DNA of 64,000 nt. Source: Intestinimonas massiliensis (ex Afouda et al. 2020). Its GTDB lineage: Bacteria; Bacillota; Clostridia; Oscillospirales; Oscillospiraceae. The notes below the pieces were generated by a model. The model did not search any database and was not told the DNA's origin. It saw only the letters and a list, made by a program, of their open reading frames with translations. Of this stretch, positions 51,665 through 60,952 are shown in pieces (within the stretch, counting starts at the first letter, position 1; each line of letters opens with the position of its first letter). The position numbers were made by a program, and so were the translations under genes. The stretch lies in NCBI RefSeq assembly GCF_001244995.1, contig NZ_LN869529.1, forward strand, positions 721,263 through 785,262. The letters are read 5' to 3'.

Positions 51665-53486
51665 GGAAAAGGAGTATGCCCAATCCTTTGACTGGCGGGT
51701 GTGGAGGGGGCTGATGCCCTTTCTGCGCCCCTACCGGAAGACCATTGCCCTGGTGGTGGTATTCAACCTTCTGTGCGCGCTGATCGACATTCTGCTGCCC
51801 CTCTTCCAGCGCTATGCCATCGACCATTTTATCGAGGAGGGGACTACGGAGGGCATGTTTGGCTTCGGGGTGGCCTACTTTGCAGCCATCCTGCTCCAGG
51901 CTCTTTTTGTGATCCTATTTACTCGCGGCTCCATGCGCATTGAGATGTACTTTGGGCGGGACCTGAAGCGGGCCTGCTTCGTCCATTTGCAGACGTTGTC
52001 CTTTTCCTACTACAATGTGACCCCGGTGGGATATATCCACTCCCGGGTCATGAGCGATACCAACCGCATCGCCACCATGACGGCCTGGAACCTGTTCGAC
52101 ATGCTCTGGTCCCTGGCCTATGTGCTGGGCGTTTTTGTCGCTATGCTGCTGCTGAATGTGCAGTTGGCCATGCTCATCATCCTGGTGGTCCCCGCGATCG
52201 CCGCACTCACCTGGTATTTCCAAAACCGCATTCTCCATTGGAACCGAAAGGTGCGCAAGCTCAACTCGAAGATCACCGGCGCCTTCAACGAGGGCATCAC
52301 CGGCGCCAAAACATCCAAAACGCTGGTCATCGAGGAACAGAACCACCGCCAATTCCGGGAACTCACCGAGGAGATGCGGGCTTCGTCCGTGCGGGCCGCC
52401 CGGCTCTCCGCCGTGTATATCCCACTGGTGCTCTTTGTCAGCTCGGCGGCCACCGCGGTGGTACTGGCCAGGGGCGGCTTCCTGGTGGGCCGGGATCTGC
52501 TTCTGCTGGGGACCCTCTCCGCCTTCACCTCCTATGCGGTTGGCATCTTTGAGCCCATCCAGCAGTTTGCGCGCAATCTGGCCGACTTCATCTCCATACA
52601 GGCCAGCATGGAACGGGTCACCGGTCTGCTGCACGAGGTGCCCCAGGTGGTGGATGCGCCCCAGGTGGTGGAGAAGTATGGAGATACCTTTCACCCCAAG
52701 CGGGAGAACTGGGAGACCATCCGGGGAGAGATCACGTTTGAGGACGTATCCTTCCGCTATCCGGACGGCGACGAGGATGTTCTGAGGCACTTCAGCCTTC
52801 ACATCCCGGCGGGCACCACCGTAGCCATCGTGGGTGAGACCGGGGCGGGCAAGAGTACGCTTGTCAACCTGGCCTGCCGCTTTTTCGAGCCCACTGAGGG
52901 CCGTATCCTCATTGACGGCGTGGATTACCGGGAACGCAGCCAGCTTTGGCTACACAGCAGCATCGGCTACGTGCTCCAGAGCCCCCATCTCTTTTCCGGA
53001 ACGGTGATGGAGAACATCCGATACGGGCGGCTGGAGGCCAGCGAACAGGAGGTCCGCCGGGCGGCCGAGGCGGTGAGCGCCGATACCGTGGTCAACAAGC
53101 TGGAGCAGGGCTATGACAGCCCGGTGGGGGAGGGAGGAGACCGGCTGTCCACCGGGGAAAAGCAACTGATCTCTTTCGCACGGGCCGTGCTGGCCGATCC
53201 GCGCATCTTTGTGCTGGACGAGGCCACCTCCTCGATCGACACTGAGACCGAGCAGCTTATTCAAAATGCCATCGCCCGCCTGCTGGAGGGGCGGACTTCC
53301 TTCCTCATTGCCCACCGGCTGTCCACTATCCGACACGCGGATGTGATCCTAGTGGTGAAGGACGGCCACATCGTAGAACAGGGCCGCCATGAGGAACTGC
53401 TGCGGCGGCAGGGCTACTACCATACCCTCTACAGCCGGCAATTTGCCGAAGAGGCGGCGCTGCGGCTGCTGGAGAACGGAAAATAA
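51654..53486 (+). CDS. ABC multidrug exporter half-transporter (BmrD-like)
   Basis: A 610-residue partner with six helices (about 1-325) and an ATPase. Walker A GETGAGKST and Walker B IFVLDEATSSID with the catalytic Glu are intact. The signature is LSTGEKQ rather than LSGGQ, so the competent and degenerate sites are shared out between the two chains as in BmrCD/TM287-288. It starts within the end of the first subunit gene, giving balanced translation. Confidence 0.92.
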   Translation: MAYEEKEYAQSFDWRVWRGLMPFLRPYRKTIALVVVFNLLCALIDILLPLFQRYAIDHFIEEGTTEGMFGFGVAYFAAILLQALFVILFTRGSMRIEMYFGRDLKRACFVHLQTLSFSYYNVTPVGYIHSRVMSDTNRIATMTAWNLFDMLWSLAYVLGVFVAMLLLNVQLAMLIILVVPAIAALTWYFQNRILHWNRKVRKLNSKITGAFNEGITGAKTSKTLVIEEQNHRQFRELTEEMRASSVRAARLSAVYIPLVLFVSSAATAVVLARGGFLVGRDLLLLGTLSAFTSYAVGIFEPIQQFARNLADFISIQASMERVTGLLHEVPQVVDAPQVVEKYGDTFHPKRENWETIRGEITFEDVSFRYPDGDEDVLRHFSLHIPAGTTVAIVGETGAGKSTLVNLACRFFEPTEGRILIDGVDYRERSQLWLHSSIGYVLQSPHLFSGTVMENIRYGRLEASEQEVRRAAEAVSADTVVNKLEQGYDSPVGEGGDRLSTGEKQLISFARAVLADPRIFVLDEATSSIDTETEQLIQNAIARLLEGRTSFLIAHRLSTIRHADVILVVKDGHIVEQGRHEELLRRQGYYHTLYSRQFAEEAALRLLENGK

Positions 53487-53503
53487 AAGCAAAAGAAAGA
53501 AAA

Positions 53504-53530
53504 CAGCCCCCGCCGTGACGGCGGGGGCTG
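53504..53530. terminator. Hairpin between convergent exporter and small gene
   Basis: CAGCCCCCGCCG and CGGCGGGGGCTG flank TGA. The minus strand continues TTTTCTTTC, so it mainly stops leftward transcripts, with some effect in both directions. Confidence 0.7.
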
Positions 53531-53540
53531 GACAGCGGCC

Positions 53541-53774
53541 TCAATCGGTGAGCCAGTTGGTGGAAGAGCGGATGACTGAACGCTCCTGCTCCGAGAGCTG
53601 GGACAGGAGATCCTCCGGGCCGGTTTCAGAGGGGGCATAGTCAATGATGATGCGTCCATCCTGCGGATCCACATGCACGCGCTTCACACCGGGGAGGCGG
53701 CGGAGCAGAGCACTTTGACGCTCGACAGCGCGGGGACCGGACAGATAGTCCGAGAAAAAGGAGTACAAATCCAT
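53541..53774 (-). CDS. Small HMA-like fold protein of unknown function
   Basis: A 77-residue protein. The middle LPGVKRVHVDPQDGRIIIDY and the following helix resemble a heavy-metal-associated ferredoxin fold, but the metal-binding CxxC is missing. The N-terminal 20 residues are aromatic and Pro/Gly containing. It may be a sensing or protein-binding relic of that fold. It is 58 bases downstream of ypeB on the same strand and might be co-transcribed. Confidence 0.5.
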   Translation of the reverse strand: MDLYSFFSDYLSGPRAVERQSALLRRLPGVKRVHVDPQDGRIIIDYAPSETGPEDLLSQLSEQERSVIRSSTNWLTD

Positions 53775-53832
53775 CACCTCTCACGGATAGAATCCCCGGC
53801 ATAGACGTTCCGGGTTTGACCAAGGGGAAGGG

Positions 53833-55203
53833 CTAAATCACCAGCGTACCGGACTCGTCCTCGAGAAGAATGAGGATCTTTTCCTCCTGGCCGGTCTGCG
53901 CGTTGATATAGACCAGAACATGCCGGCCATCCGCAGACTGGCACTTGAACTCGTGCGTGAGCACCTCATATTCTCCGCCGGTGGGGATCAGCGCCAGTCG
54001 GTGGGAGAGGATATCCAGCTCGGGGGAGAGGGCCGCCTGGGCCTTACCCAGACTGACGGGGAAACGGGGCAGGTCCCGGAGGGTATGGTTCATCAGATAG
54101 CCCTCCGACTCGAAACCCACGACCCGTCCGTTGTCCAGGGCCACCGAGACCTTCACCAGGTCGGGATAACAGAGGACCTCGCCCTGCTGGGCGGCAAAGT
54201 TGATGGTGAGCACGTTGCCCTGGTCGATGAAGTAGCTTTCCGTCATATTGGGATACCCGCGGCTGGTCAAAAAAGCGGCTGCGGCGGCAACGGCCTCCTC
54301 CCGGGAGAGCGCCGCGGACTCCACCGGCCTGGAATGGAGCAGTTCCACCACCAGGCCACCCCGGCGGGTGACCTCCACATACAGCTCCCCGCCGTCTACC
54401 ATGGCGGAGAAGGAGTAGGTGGGCAGTCTGCCGCTCCCGGCGGAGACCAGCGTAAAGAGCTCGGGCTTCAGGTCCAGAAATCGGGCGGCGGCCAGCCGGG
54501 CCTCGTCCTGCGTGACGTCCTCCCGGCCTTCCAGCATGGCGGGTGTCCGCCCGGCAATGTGCTCGGAGAAGGGACCGTCGTAAATGAGGGAGGGGAGCTC
54601 CGGAAAGTCGCTCTCCACCGTCTGATAGGAGGAATCGGCCAGCGTATGACCGCCTCCTTCGGCGGCGGAAAGGCGGGCCTCAGCGGCCTCCAGGTCTTCC
54701 AGGGTAACGGCTCCGCCCATCAGGTCGCTCTGGAGCCCCGCCACCCGGGCGGACAGGTCGCTGGCCCCCGCCGAGAGCCCGCGCAGGGCCTCCCGCTGCT
54801 CGTCTGAGCAGACCCCGGTGACGGCGGCGGATCGGGAAAGCGCGGCGGCGTAGTCTCCCGCCTTGGCCAAAAAGGCGGCGGTCTGCTCCAGCTCGACGTT
54901 GCTGTAGGGCAGCTCACCCAGCGCCATCTGGGCGGACATGGCCTTGCCGTAGATCTGGGTGCAGAGCACTCCCAGCATGGAGGGGGAGGTGGCGTAGATC
55001 CCCTTTTGCAGGGCCACATCCAGTTCGTTGAGATTGGCGGAGAGCTCGGCAAAGGCGTGACGGTAGCCGTTTTCCAGATAGAGGCGGTAGGCCTCTGCCC
55101 GGGCCCGGGCCTGCAGAGCGAGGCCGCCGACTACCACAAAGGCCGCGAGCAGAAAGCTGGCCGCCCGGACCAGGGTCCTGCGGCGGAAGATTTGTTTATG
55201 CAT
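53833..55203 (-). CDS. ypeB: Spore germination protein YpeB
   Basis: A 456-residue protein. An N-terminal membrane anchor (about 10-32) is followed by a helical region and repeated PepSY-like domains in the C-terminal half (TQDEARLAAARFLDLKPELF, LSREEAVAAAAAFLTSRGYP). YpeB holds and stabilises the cortex hydrolase SleB in the dormant spore. Usually sleB is directly upstream; here ypeB stands alone and the only SleB-type gene in the window is at 6.4 kb. Start 55203 follows AGAGGGGG. It shows the organism forms spores or descends from one that does. Confidence 0.85.
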   Translation of the reverse strand: MHKQIFRRRTLVRAASFLLAAFVVVGGLALQARARAEAYRLYLENGYRHAFAELSANLNELDVALQKGIYATSPSMLGVLCTQIYGKAMSAQMALGELPYSNVELEQTAAFLAKAGDYAAALSRSAAVTGVCSDEQREALRGLSAGASDLSARVAGLQSDLMGGAVTLEDLEAAEARLSAAEGGGHTLADSSYQTVESDFPELPSLIYDGPFSEHIAGRTPAMLEGREDVTQDEARLAAARFLDLKPELFTLVSAGSGRLPTYSFSAMVDGGELYVEVTRRGGLVVELLHSRPVESAALSREEAVAAAAAFLTSRGYPNMTESYFIDQGNVLTINFAAQQGEVLCYPDLVKVSVALDNGRVVGFESEGYLMNHTLRDLPRFPVSLGKAQAALSPELDILSHRLALIPTGGEYEVLTHEFKCQSADGRHVLVYINAQTGQEEKILILLEDESGTLVI

Positions 55204-55385
55204 AAGAATGCCCCCTCTTTGCCATGCCCGCGCGCCGCGGCACAGCCATGTCGCCCCCATGACGGGCGGCGGCCTGAAATCATATCCCTATCTTGGTCCG
55301 GGCATGGATGCCTTATTCCTCCGGGGCTGTGAGAAATTTTGGCGCGGCGCTGCAAAGAGCTTTGAGACCATGCCCAGAGCCCGGT

Positions 55386-55414
55386 TTGACAAGCTGCGGG
55401 GGCTATGCTATATT
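55386..55414 (+). promoter_or_regulatory. Promoter of the ABC-F gene
   Basis: TTGACA and TATATT are separated by 17 bases. The transcript would begin near 55421, 200 bases before the start codon. Confidence 0.75.
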
Positions 55415-55446
55415 AAACATAATATCGTAAGATTTGAGGTGAGAGG

Positions 55447-55458
55447 ATGCGCAAATAA
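55447..55458 (+). CDS. Three-codon leader ORF (Met-Arg-Lys)
   Basis: ATGCGCAAATAA lies behind GAGGTGAGAGG, about 25 bases into the leader of the ABC-F gene. Very short leader ORFs are known regulators of antibiotic-induced ABC-F genes by ribosome stalling. Function here is inferred from position. Confidence 0.4.
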   Translation: MRK

Positions 55459-55570
55459 CTTGCTGAACTGTTGTACAGCCAACGAGGCGGCCCGGGAGCC
55501 GCTGATTTGCTGTGCCCGTCGGCAAGCGACTGCGCTTCTCTCACGTTTTGCGCCGCCTATGGACAGAATG

Positions 55571-55602
55571 GGCGCGGAGCGTGGCCGCTCTGCGCCTTTT
55601 TT
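55571..55602 (+). terminator. Leader terminator (attenuator) before the ABC-F gene
   Basis: GGCGC-G-GAGCG pairs with CGCTC-T-GCGCC around TGGC, then six Ts, directly before the SD GGAGG. The upstream TGCGCC (from 55548) could pair instead with the 5' arm, a possible antiterminator. Confidence 0.75.
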
Positions 55603-55621
55603 GTGCATATGGAGGTTTTTT

Positions 55622-57100
55622 ATGGCTTTGATTGACATTTCCCGCCTCTCGTTTACCTACGAGGGCAGCTATGACCCGGTGTTTCAGGACCTGTCCCTGC
55701 AACTGGACACCGACTGGCGGCTGGGCCTCATCGGCCGGAACGGCCGGGGCAAGACCACCCTGCTCCGTCTGCTGATGGGGCAGGAGACCTACCGGGGGAC
55801 CATCTCATCCCCGGTGGCCTTCGACTATTTCCCCTTTTCGGTGCCGGATGGGGCGCGCACCGGGGAGGAGGTGGCGGAAGCGCTGCACCCCGGCCTGGAG
55901 CGGTGGCGGCTGCTGAGGGAGCTGCACCTGCTGGACCTGGACGAGGGCGTCCTGTACCACCCCTTCGGTACGCTCTCCAACGGGGAGCAGACCCGATTCC
56001 TCCTGGCGCTGCTCTTCCTGGGAGACCACCGTTTCCTGCTGATCGACGAGCCAACCAACCACCTGGACCTGGCGGGCCGGGACCTGGCGGCAAACTATCT
56101 GGCGGGGAAACGAGGGTTCATCCTGGTATCCCATGACCGGGCCTTCCTAGACCGCTGCGTGGACCACGTGCTGGTGTTCAACCGGACGGGGATGGAGGTG
56201 CAGAAGGGGAATTTCTCCTCCTGGTGGGAGAACAAGGCACGGCGGGACCAGTTCGAGCGGGCGGAGCAGGCCCGGCTGAAAAAGGACATCCGCCGCCTGG
56301 ACGAGGCGGCCCGCCGAGCCGCCGGGTGGTCCAACACGGTGGAAAGGACCAAGAAGGGGACCAAAAACTCCGGTCTGCGCCCGGACCGGGGGCTTATCGG
56401 GCACAAGGCGGCCAAAATGATGAAGCGCTCCAAGGCGTTGGTGGAGCGGCGGCAGAGCGCCGCGGAGGAGAAGTCCGGGCTCCTCCGAGATCTGGAGACG
56501 GCGGAGGCGTTGAAGCTCCACCCCCTGAGCCACTCCCAGCGGCGCATCTTGGAGGTGAAGGACCTCTGCGTGGATTACGGCGGCGGGCCGGTCTGCCCAC
56601 CTCTCTCCTTCACCCTGGAGCGAGGGGAGCGGGTGGCCCTCCGGGGGCCCAACGGGGCGGGGAAGTCCAGCCTGCTGAAGCTGCTGCTGGGCCAAGAGAT
56701 CCCACACACCGGCACGGTGTGGCTGGCGGGGGGATTGCAAATCTCCTATGTGCCCCAGGACACCGGCTTTTTGCGGGGGAAGCTGGGGGCATTTGCCCGT
56801 GAGAGCGATATTGACGAGAGCCTTTTTAAGGCCATTCTGCGCAAGCTGGACTTCCGGCGGGTGGAGTTTGAAAAGGACATGGCGGACTACAGCGGTGGGC
56901 AGAAGAAAAAGGTCCTTCTGGCCCGCAGTCTGTGTCAGCAGGCCCACCTCTACCTCTGGGACGAGCCGCTGAATTTCGTGGATGTGTACGCCCGGATGCA
57001 AATAGAGGACCTTTTGCTGACGTACCAGCCTACCATGATCTTCGTGGAGCACGACCGGGCCTTTACGGAGCAGGTAGCCACCAGCGTGGTGGAGCTGTAG
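55622..57100 (+). CDS. ABC-F ribosomal protection protein (Lsa-like)
   Basis: A 492-residue soluble ABC-F protein with two ATPases and no membrane part. Walker A sites are GRNGRGKTT (about 38) and GPNGAGKSS (about 345). Signatures are LSNGEQTR and YSGGQKKK, and Walker B segments LLIDEPTNHLD and LYLWDEPLNFVD. The linker between them (about 195-300) inserts into the ribosome exit site. Lsa-type members dislodge lincosamides, pleuromutilins and streptogramin A. ATG 55622 has SD GGAGG. The leader with terminator suggests drug-induced expression. Confidence 0.9.
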   Translation: MALIDISRLSFTYEGSYDPVFQDLSLQLDTDWRLGLIGRNGRGKTTLLRLLMGQETYRGTISSPVAFDYFPFSVPDGARTGEEVAEALHPGLERWRLLRELHLLDLDEGVLYHPFGTLSNGEQTRFLLALLFLGDHRFLLIDEPTNHLDLAGRDLAANYLAGKRGFILVSHDRAFLDRCVDHVLVFNRTGMEVQKGNFSSWWENKARRDQFERAEQARLKKDIRRLDEAARRAAGWSNTVERTKKGTKNSGLRPDRGLIGHKAAKMMKRSKALVERRQSAAEEKSGLLRDLETAEALKLHPLSHSQRRILEVKDLCVDYGGGPVCPPLSFTLERGERVALRGPNGAGKSSLLKLLLGQEIPHTGTVWLAGGLQISYVPQDTGFLRGKLGAFARESDIDESLFKAILRKLDFRRVEFEKDMADYSGGQKKKVLLARSLCQQAHLYLWDEPLNFVDVYARMQIEDLLLTYQPTMIFVEHDRAFTEQVATSVVEL

Positions 57101-57122
57101 GCGCCGGTCCTTATCGAAGATG

Positions 57123-57157
57123 AAAAAGCGGCGTCCTCCCAAAGGAGGACGCCGCTT
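57123..57157. terminator. Bidirectional terminator between ABC-F and gltX
   Basis: Fourteen-base perfect arms (57126-57139, 57144-57157) around CAAA, with TTTTT on the minus strand. It chiefly serves gltX. Confidence 0.85.
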
Positions 57158-57169
57158 GGGTACAGGCGA

Positions 57170-58660
57170 TCACTGGGCCAGCTTTTCCATGCCGGTCCGG
57201 ATGCGGCGGAGCGTCTCGTCCTTGCCCAGAATCTGGCACAACTCCACCGCCCCGCCGGGGGTGACGGCCTTGCCGCTGAGGGCGGTGCGCACCGGCCACA
57301 TGATGCGGCCGTTCTTCAGCTCCAGCCGTTCGGCCAGGCCGATGAGCGCGTCGTGGATGGAGTTGTAGGTCCAGGGCTCTAACTGCTCCAGCACGGGCAG
57401 CACCTGCTGCAGGGCCTCCAGGGAGTTTTCCAGATTGGTCTTCATCTTCTTGTGCACGTACAGCTCGGTGGAGTAGTCGGGCAGCGCATCGAAAAAGTCC
57501 ACCTGGGGAGCGACGTCCTCGAAGGTGTCGCATCGGGGCTGGACCAGGGGAGCGATGAGCTTCCAGTCAATGGCGGGATTTCTCACCGCTTGCCTCAGAT
57601 AGGGCTCGGCGGCGGCGCAAAAGGCGTCCGCATCCATGGCCCGGAGATATTTGGCGTTGAAATACTTCAGCTTCTCCCGGTCAAAGATGGCGGGCGACTT
57701 GGAGATGCCGCCGATGTCAAAGCTGTGAGAGAGCTCATCCAGGGTGAAGAATTCCCGCTCACTCTCCTCGCCCTTAGGGGACCAGCCCAGCAGGGCCACG
57801 TAGTTGACCACAGCCTCGGACAAAAAGCCCATGGCCAGCAGATCCTCATAAGAGGGGTCTCCGTGGCGCTTGGACATCTTGTTGTGCTGGTCACGCATGA
57901 CGGGGGAGCAGTGGATATAAGTGGGGACCTCCCAGCCGAAGGCCTGATAGAGCAGATTGTACTTGGGGGCGGAGGAGAGATACTCCGAGCCACGGACCAC
58001 ATGGGTGATGCCCATCAGGTGGTCGTCGATGACGTTGGCGAAGTTATAAGTGGGCAGGCCGTCGGACTTGATGAGCACCTGATCGTCCAGCGTCTCATTT
58101 TCCACGGTGATGTCCCCAAACACCGCGTCGTGGAAGGTGGTGGAGCCGCTGTCGGGGATACGCTGGCGGATCACGTAGGGGACGCCGCGTGAAAGATTCT
58201 CGTCGATCTCCTCCCGGGTGAGATGGCGGCAGTGGCCGTCATAACCGCCGACGCCGTTTTCTCCGTGGAGGGACTCCAGCCGCTCCTTATCACAGAAGCA
58301 GCGGTAGGCGCCGCCCTTTTCCACCAGGAGCTGGGCATACTTTCCATAGAGCGCCCGGCGCTCCGTCTGGATATAGGGGCCCACCGGGCCGCCCAGATCG
58401 GGACCCTCGTCCCAGGTGAGGCCGCACTTGCGCAGGGTGGCGTAGATGACGTCGGTGGCCCCCTCCACCAGCCGCCCCTGGTCGGTGTCCTCGATGCGCA
58501 GGATGAATTTGCCGCCGGAATGGCGGGCGATGAGCCAGGTATACAGGGCGGTGCGCAGATTGCCCACATGCATGTAGCCGGTGGGGGAGGGGGCGAACCG
58601 GGTACGGACCTCTCCGGTCGGGATGCGGCGCTCCATCTCCTCAAACCAAGTCATATCCAT
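57170..58660 (-). CDS. gltX: Glutamyl-tRNA synthetase
   Basis: A 496-residue class I aminoacyl-tRNA synthetase. The HIGH-type motif is PSPTGYMHVGN (about residue 26) and KMSKRHGD is the KMSKS loop (about 265). The C-terminal anticodon-binding helices are complete. It charges tRNA-Glu and possibly tRNA-Gln, since many Clostridia use the amidotransferase route. It has the SD GGAGG and diverges from trpS with overlapping -35 boxes. Confidence 0.96.
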   Translation of the reverse strand: MDMTWFEEMERRIPTGEVRTRFAPSPTGYMHVGNLRTALYTWLIARHSGGKFILRIEDTDQGRLVEGATDVIYATLRKCGLTWDEGPDLGGPVGPYIQTERRALYGKYAQLLVEKGGAYRCFCDKERLESLHGENGVGGYDGHCRHLTREEIDENLSRGVPYVIRQRIPDSGSTTFHDAVFGDITVENETLDDQVLIKSDGLPTYNFANVIDDHLMGITHVVRGSEYLSSAPKYNLLYQAFGWEVPTYIHCSPVMRDQHNKMSKRHGDPSYEDLLAMGFLSEAVVNYVALLGWSPKGEESEREFFTLDELSHSFDIGGISKSPAIFDREKLKYFNAKYLRAMDADAFCAAAEPYLRQAVRNPAIDWKLIAPLVQPRCDTFEDVAPQVDFFDALPDYSTELYVHKKMKTNLENSLEALQQVLPVLEQLEPWTYNSIHDALIGLAERLELKNGRIMWPVRTALSGKAVTPGGAVELCQILGKDETLRRIRTGMEKLAQ

Positions 58661-58700
58661 GACGATTCCTCCAAAACGATCTTTTGTGTGTCTGGGACCA

Positions 58701-58729
58701 TTCTAACGGTGTGGGTAAAACTTGTCAAG
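58701..58729 (-). promoter_or_regulatory. gltX promoter
   Basis: Minus strand TTGACA (58729-58724) and TAGAAT (58706-58701) with a 17-base spacer. Its -35 box occupies the same bases as that of trpS. Confidence 0.75.
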
Positions 58730-58751
58730 CGGTGCGGGATGTGATATGATA
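58723..58751 (+). promoter_or_regulatory. trpS promoter
   Basis: TTGTCA (58723-58728) and TATGAT (58746-58751) with a 17-base spacer, back to back with the gltX promoter. Confidence 0.75.
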
Positions 58752-58802
58752 ATCAAGTATGTAAATCCAGGGTATCGAACCTGATTTCGAGGTGTTTGAA
58801 GC

Positions 58803-59810
58803 ATGGAAAACGAGAAGAAAGTGATTCTGTCCGGCATCCAGCCCAGCGGAGAACTGACGCTGGGCTCCTATCTGGGGGCCATCAAGAACTGGGTGGAGCT
58901 GGCCGATGAATACGACTGTTACTATATGATGGCGGATATGCACTCCATCACGGTACGTCAGAACCCCGCCGACCTGCGCCGGCGGACGCTCACCCAGATG
59001 GCGGCCTATATCGCCTGCGGCCTGGACCCGGAGAAGAACACCATCTTCATCCAGTCCCATGTGCCCGCTCACGCCGAACTGGCCTGGGTGCTCAACTGCT
59101 ACACCATGTTCGGGGAGCTCTCCCGCATGACGCAGTTCAAGGACAAGTCGGCCAAGAATGCCGACAACATCAACGCCGGGCTCTTCACCTATCCGGCCCT
59201 GATGGCCGCCGATATCCTCCTTTATCAGGCCGACCTGGTGCCGGTGGGCGGGGACCAGAAGCAGCATGTGGAGATCTGCCGCGATATTGCCAACCGCTTC
59301 AACGGCGTGTATGGAGAGGTGTTTCAGATCCCGGAGCCCTATATCCCCAAGGTGGGGGCCCGCATCATGTCCCTCACCAGCCCGGACAGCAAGATGTCCA
59401 AATCCGACAAGGACCCCAACGGCTGCGTCTACGTGCTGGAAAAGCCGGAGGACATCCTGCGCAAATTTAAAAAGGCCGTTACCGACAGCGACACCGAGCG
59501 CTGTGTCCGGTATGACCCGGAGCAGAAGCCCGGCGTGTCCAACCTCATGGCCATCTACTCCGTGGCCACGGGCCGAAGCTTCGACGAGATCGAGGCCGAG
59601 TTCGACGGCAAGGGCTACGGGGCGTTCAAGCCTGCCGTGGGCGAGGCCGTGGTGGAGATGTTCCGCCCCATCCGGGAGGAGACCGAGCGCATCCTGGCGG
59701 ATAAGGCGTATCTGGAGTCCGTCTACCGCGCCGGGGCGGAGAAGGCCGGCTATGTGGCCAACAAGACCCTGCGCAAGGTCTATAAAAAGGTCGGCTTTGT
59801 GGCCCGCTGA
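58803..59810 (+). CDS. trpS: Tryptophanyl-tRNA synthetase
   Basis: A 335-residue class I synthetase of normal length. The HIGH-like motif TLGSYLGAIKNW is near residue 20 and KMSKSDKD near 200. It charges tRNA-Trp. The leader after the promoter is about 45 bases, too short for a T-box, so it is not under that control. The tagO-like gene begins 20 bases downstream and may be read through. Confidence 0.96.
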   Translation: MENEKKVILSGIQPSGELTLGSYLGAIKNWVELADEYDCYYMMADMHSITVRQNPADLRRRTLTQMAAYIACGLDPEKNTIFIQSHVPAHAELAWVLNCYTMFGELSRMTQFKDKSAKNADNINAGLFTYPALMAADILLYQADLVPVGGDQKQHVEICRDIANRFNGVYGEVFQIPEPYIPKVGARIMSLTSPDSKMSKSDKDPNGCVYVLEKPEDILRKFKKAVTDSDTERCVRYDPEQKPGVSNLMAIYSVATGRSFDEIEAEFDGKGYGAFKPAVGEAVVEMFRPIREETERILADKAYLESVYRAGAEKAGYVANKTLRKVYKKVGFVAR

Positions 59811-59830
59811 TACAAAGGAGTAACATACCC

Positions 59831-60952
59831 ATGCCTTTGACCGAATTGAGCTTTCTCGGGCTGGTGGCCACCGCCCTGATCACGGCGCTGCTCATCTCCT
59901 TTGTGGCCACGCCGGTGGTCAAATCCTTGGCGCAGAAAGTGGGAGCGGTGGATGTGCCCAAAGACGGCCGCCGGATGCACGACCACCCCATCCCACGGAT
60001 GGGCGGGCTGGCTATCTTCCTAGGCTTTACCCTGGCGGTACTGGTCTTTGCCGACCTGACCCGGCAGCTCCAGGGGATGCTGCTGGGGGCGGTGATCATC
60101 GTCGTCCTCGGCATCTTCGATGATATCTACGCCCTGCGGGCCTCCTTCAAATTCGTGGTCCAGATCATTGCCGCCCTGGTGGCGGTGCTCTACGGCGGCA
60201 ACGTCATCTCCGTGCTGTCCAACCCCAATATCTTCAGCAGCAACCCCTGGTGGGTGCTGGGACCGCTGTCCATCCCCGTCACGGTGCTGTGGATCGTGGC
60301 TATCACCAACGCCGTCAATCTGATCGACGGGCTGGACGGCTTGGCGGTAGGGGTGTCGACCATCAGCTCCATGACCCTGCTGGTCATCGCCCTGACGGTG
60401 GCCGACTGGGAGGTGGCGGTGCTGATGGGGGCCTTGGCGGGGGCCTGCATCGGGTTCATGCCATACAACCTGAACCCCGCCAAGATTTTTATGGGGGACA
60501 CTGGCTCCACCTTCCTGGGCTTTGTACTGGCGGTGGTGTCCATTCAGGGACTGTTCAAATTCTACACCATCATCTCCTTTGCAGTGCCCTTCCTCATGCT
60601 GGGACTGCCCATTTTTGACACGGCCTTCGCCTTTATCCGCCGCATCGCCCATGGGCAGAACCCCATGTCGCCGGATCGCAGCCACGTCCACCACCGCCTC
60701 ATTGACATGGGCTTCAACCAGAAGCAGGCGGTGGCGGTGCTGTACGTCATCAGCGCCATTTTGGGCCTGTCCGCCGTGGTCCTGACCACCAGCGGCGCGC
60801 TGAAGGCGATGATGCTGCTTCTGGCCCTCTGCGCCGCCGGGGCGGTCTCAGCCCGGCTGTTTTGGGGCAATAACAACGGGAAAAACCACCCCGATGAACC
60901 GAGGAAGAACAAGCCGGAAGCCAAACCGGATGGAGGAGAGGACAAGCCATGA
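59831..60952 (+). CDS. tagO: Undecaprenyl-phosphate GlcNAc-1-phosphate transferase (TagO/WecA)
   Basis: A 373-residue membrane enzyme of the MraY/WecA family with about 11 helices. Conserved cytoplasmic motifs are HDHPIPRMGG, IFDDIYALR, NAVNLIDGLDGLAVG (magnesium Asp residues), FMGDTGSTFLGF and DRSHVHHRLIDMG. It puts GlcNAc-phosphate on undecaprenyl phosphate to start teichoic acid or other wall polymers. It overlaps the epimerase gene by four bases, and the pair supplies wall-polymer precursors. Confidence 0.94.
   Translation: MPLTELSFLGLVATALITALLISFVATPVVKSLAQKVGAVDVPKDGRRMHDHPIPRMGGLAIFLGFTLAVLVFADLTRQLQGMLLGAVIIVVLGIFDDIYALRASFKFVVQIIAALVAVLYGGNVISVLSNPNIFSSNPWWVLGPLSIPVTVLWIVAITNAVNLIDGLDGLAVGVSTISSMTLLVIALTVADWEVAVLMGALAGACIGFMPYNLNPAKIFMGDTGSTFLGFVLAVVSIQGLFKFYTIISFAVPFLMLGLPIFDTAFAFIRRIAHGQNPMSPDRSHVHHRLIDMGFNQKQAVAVLYVISAILGLSAVVLTTSGALKAMMLLLALCAAGAVSARLFWGNNNGKNHPDEPRKNKPEAKPDGGEDKP

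Noticed and set aside
58752..58802. T-box leader for trpS
   Set aside because: Only about 45 bases separate transcript start and ATG; no specifier hairpin, T-box sequence or terminator fits.
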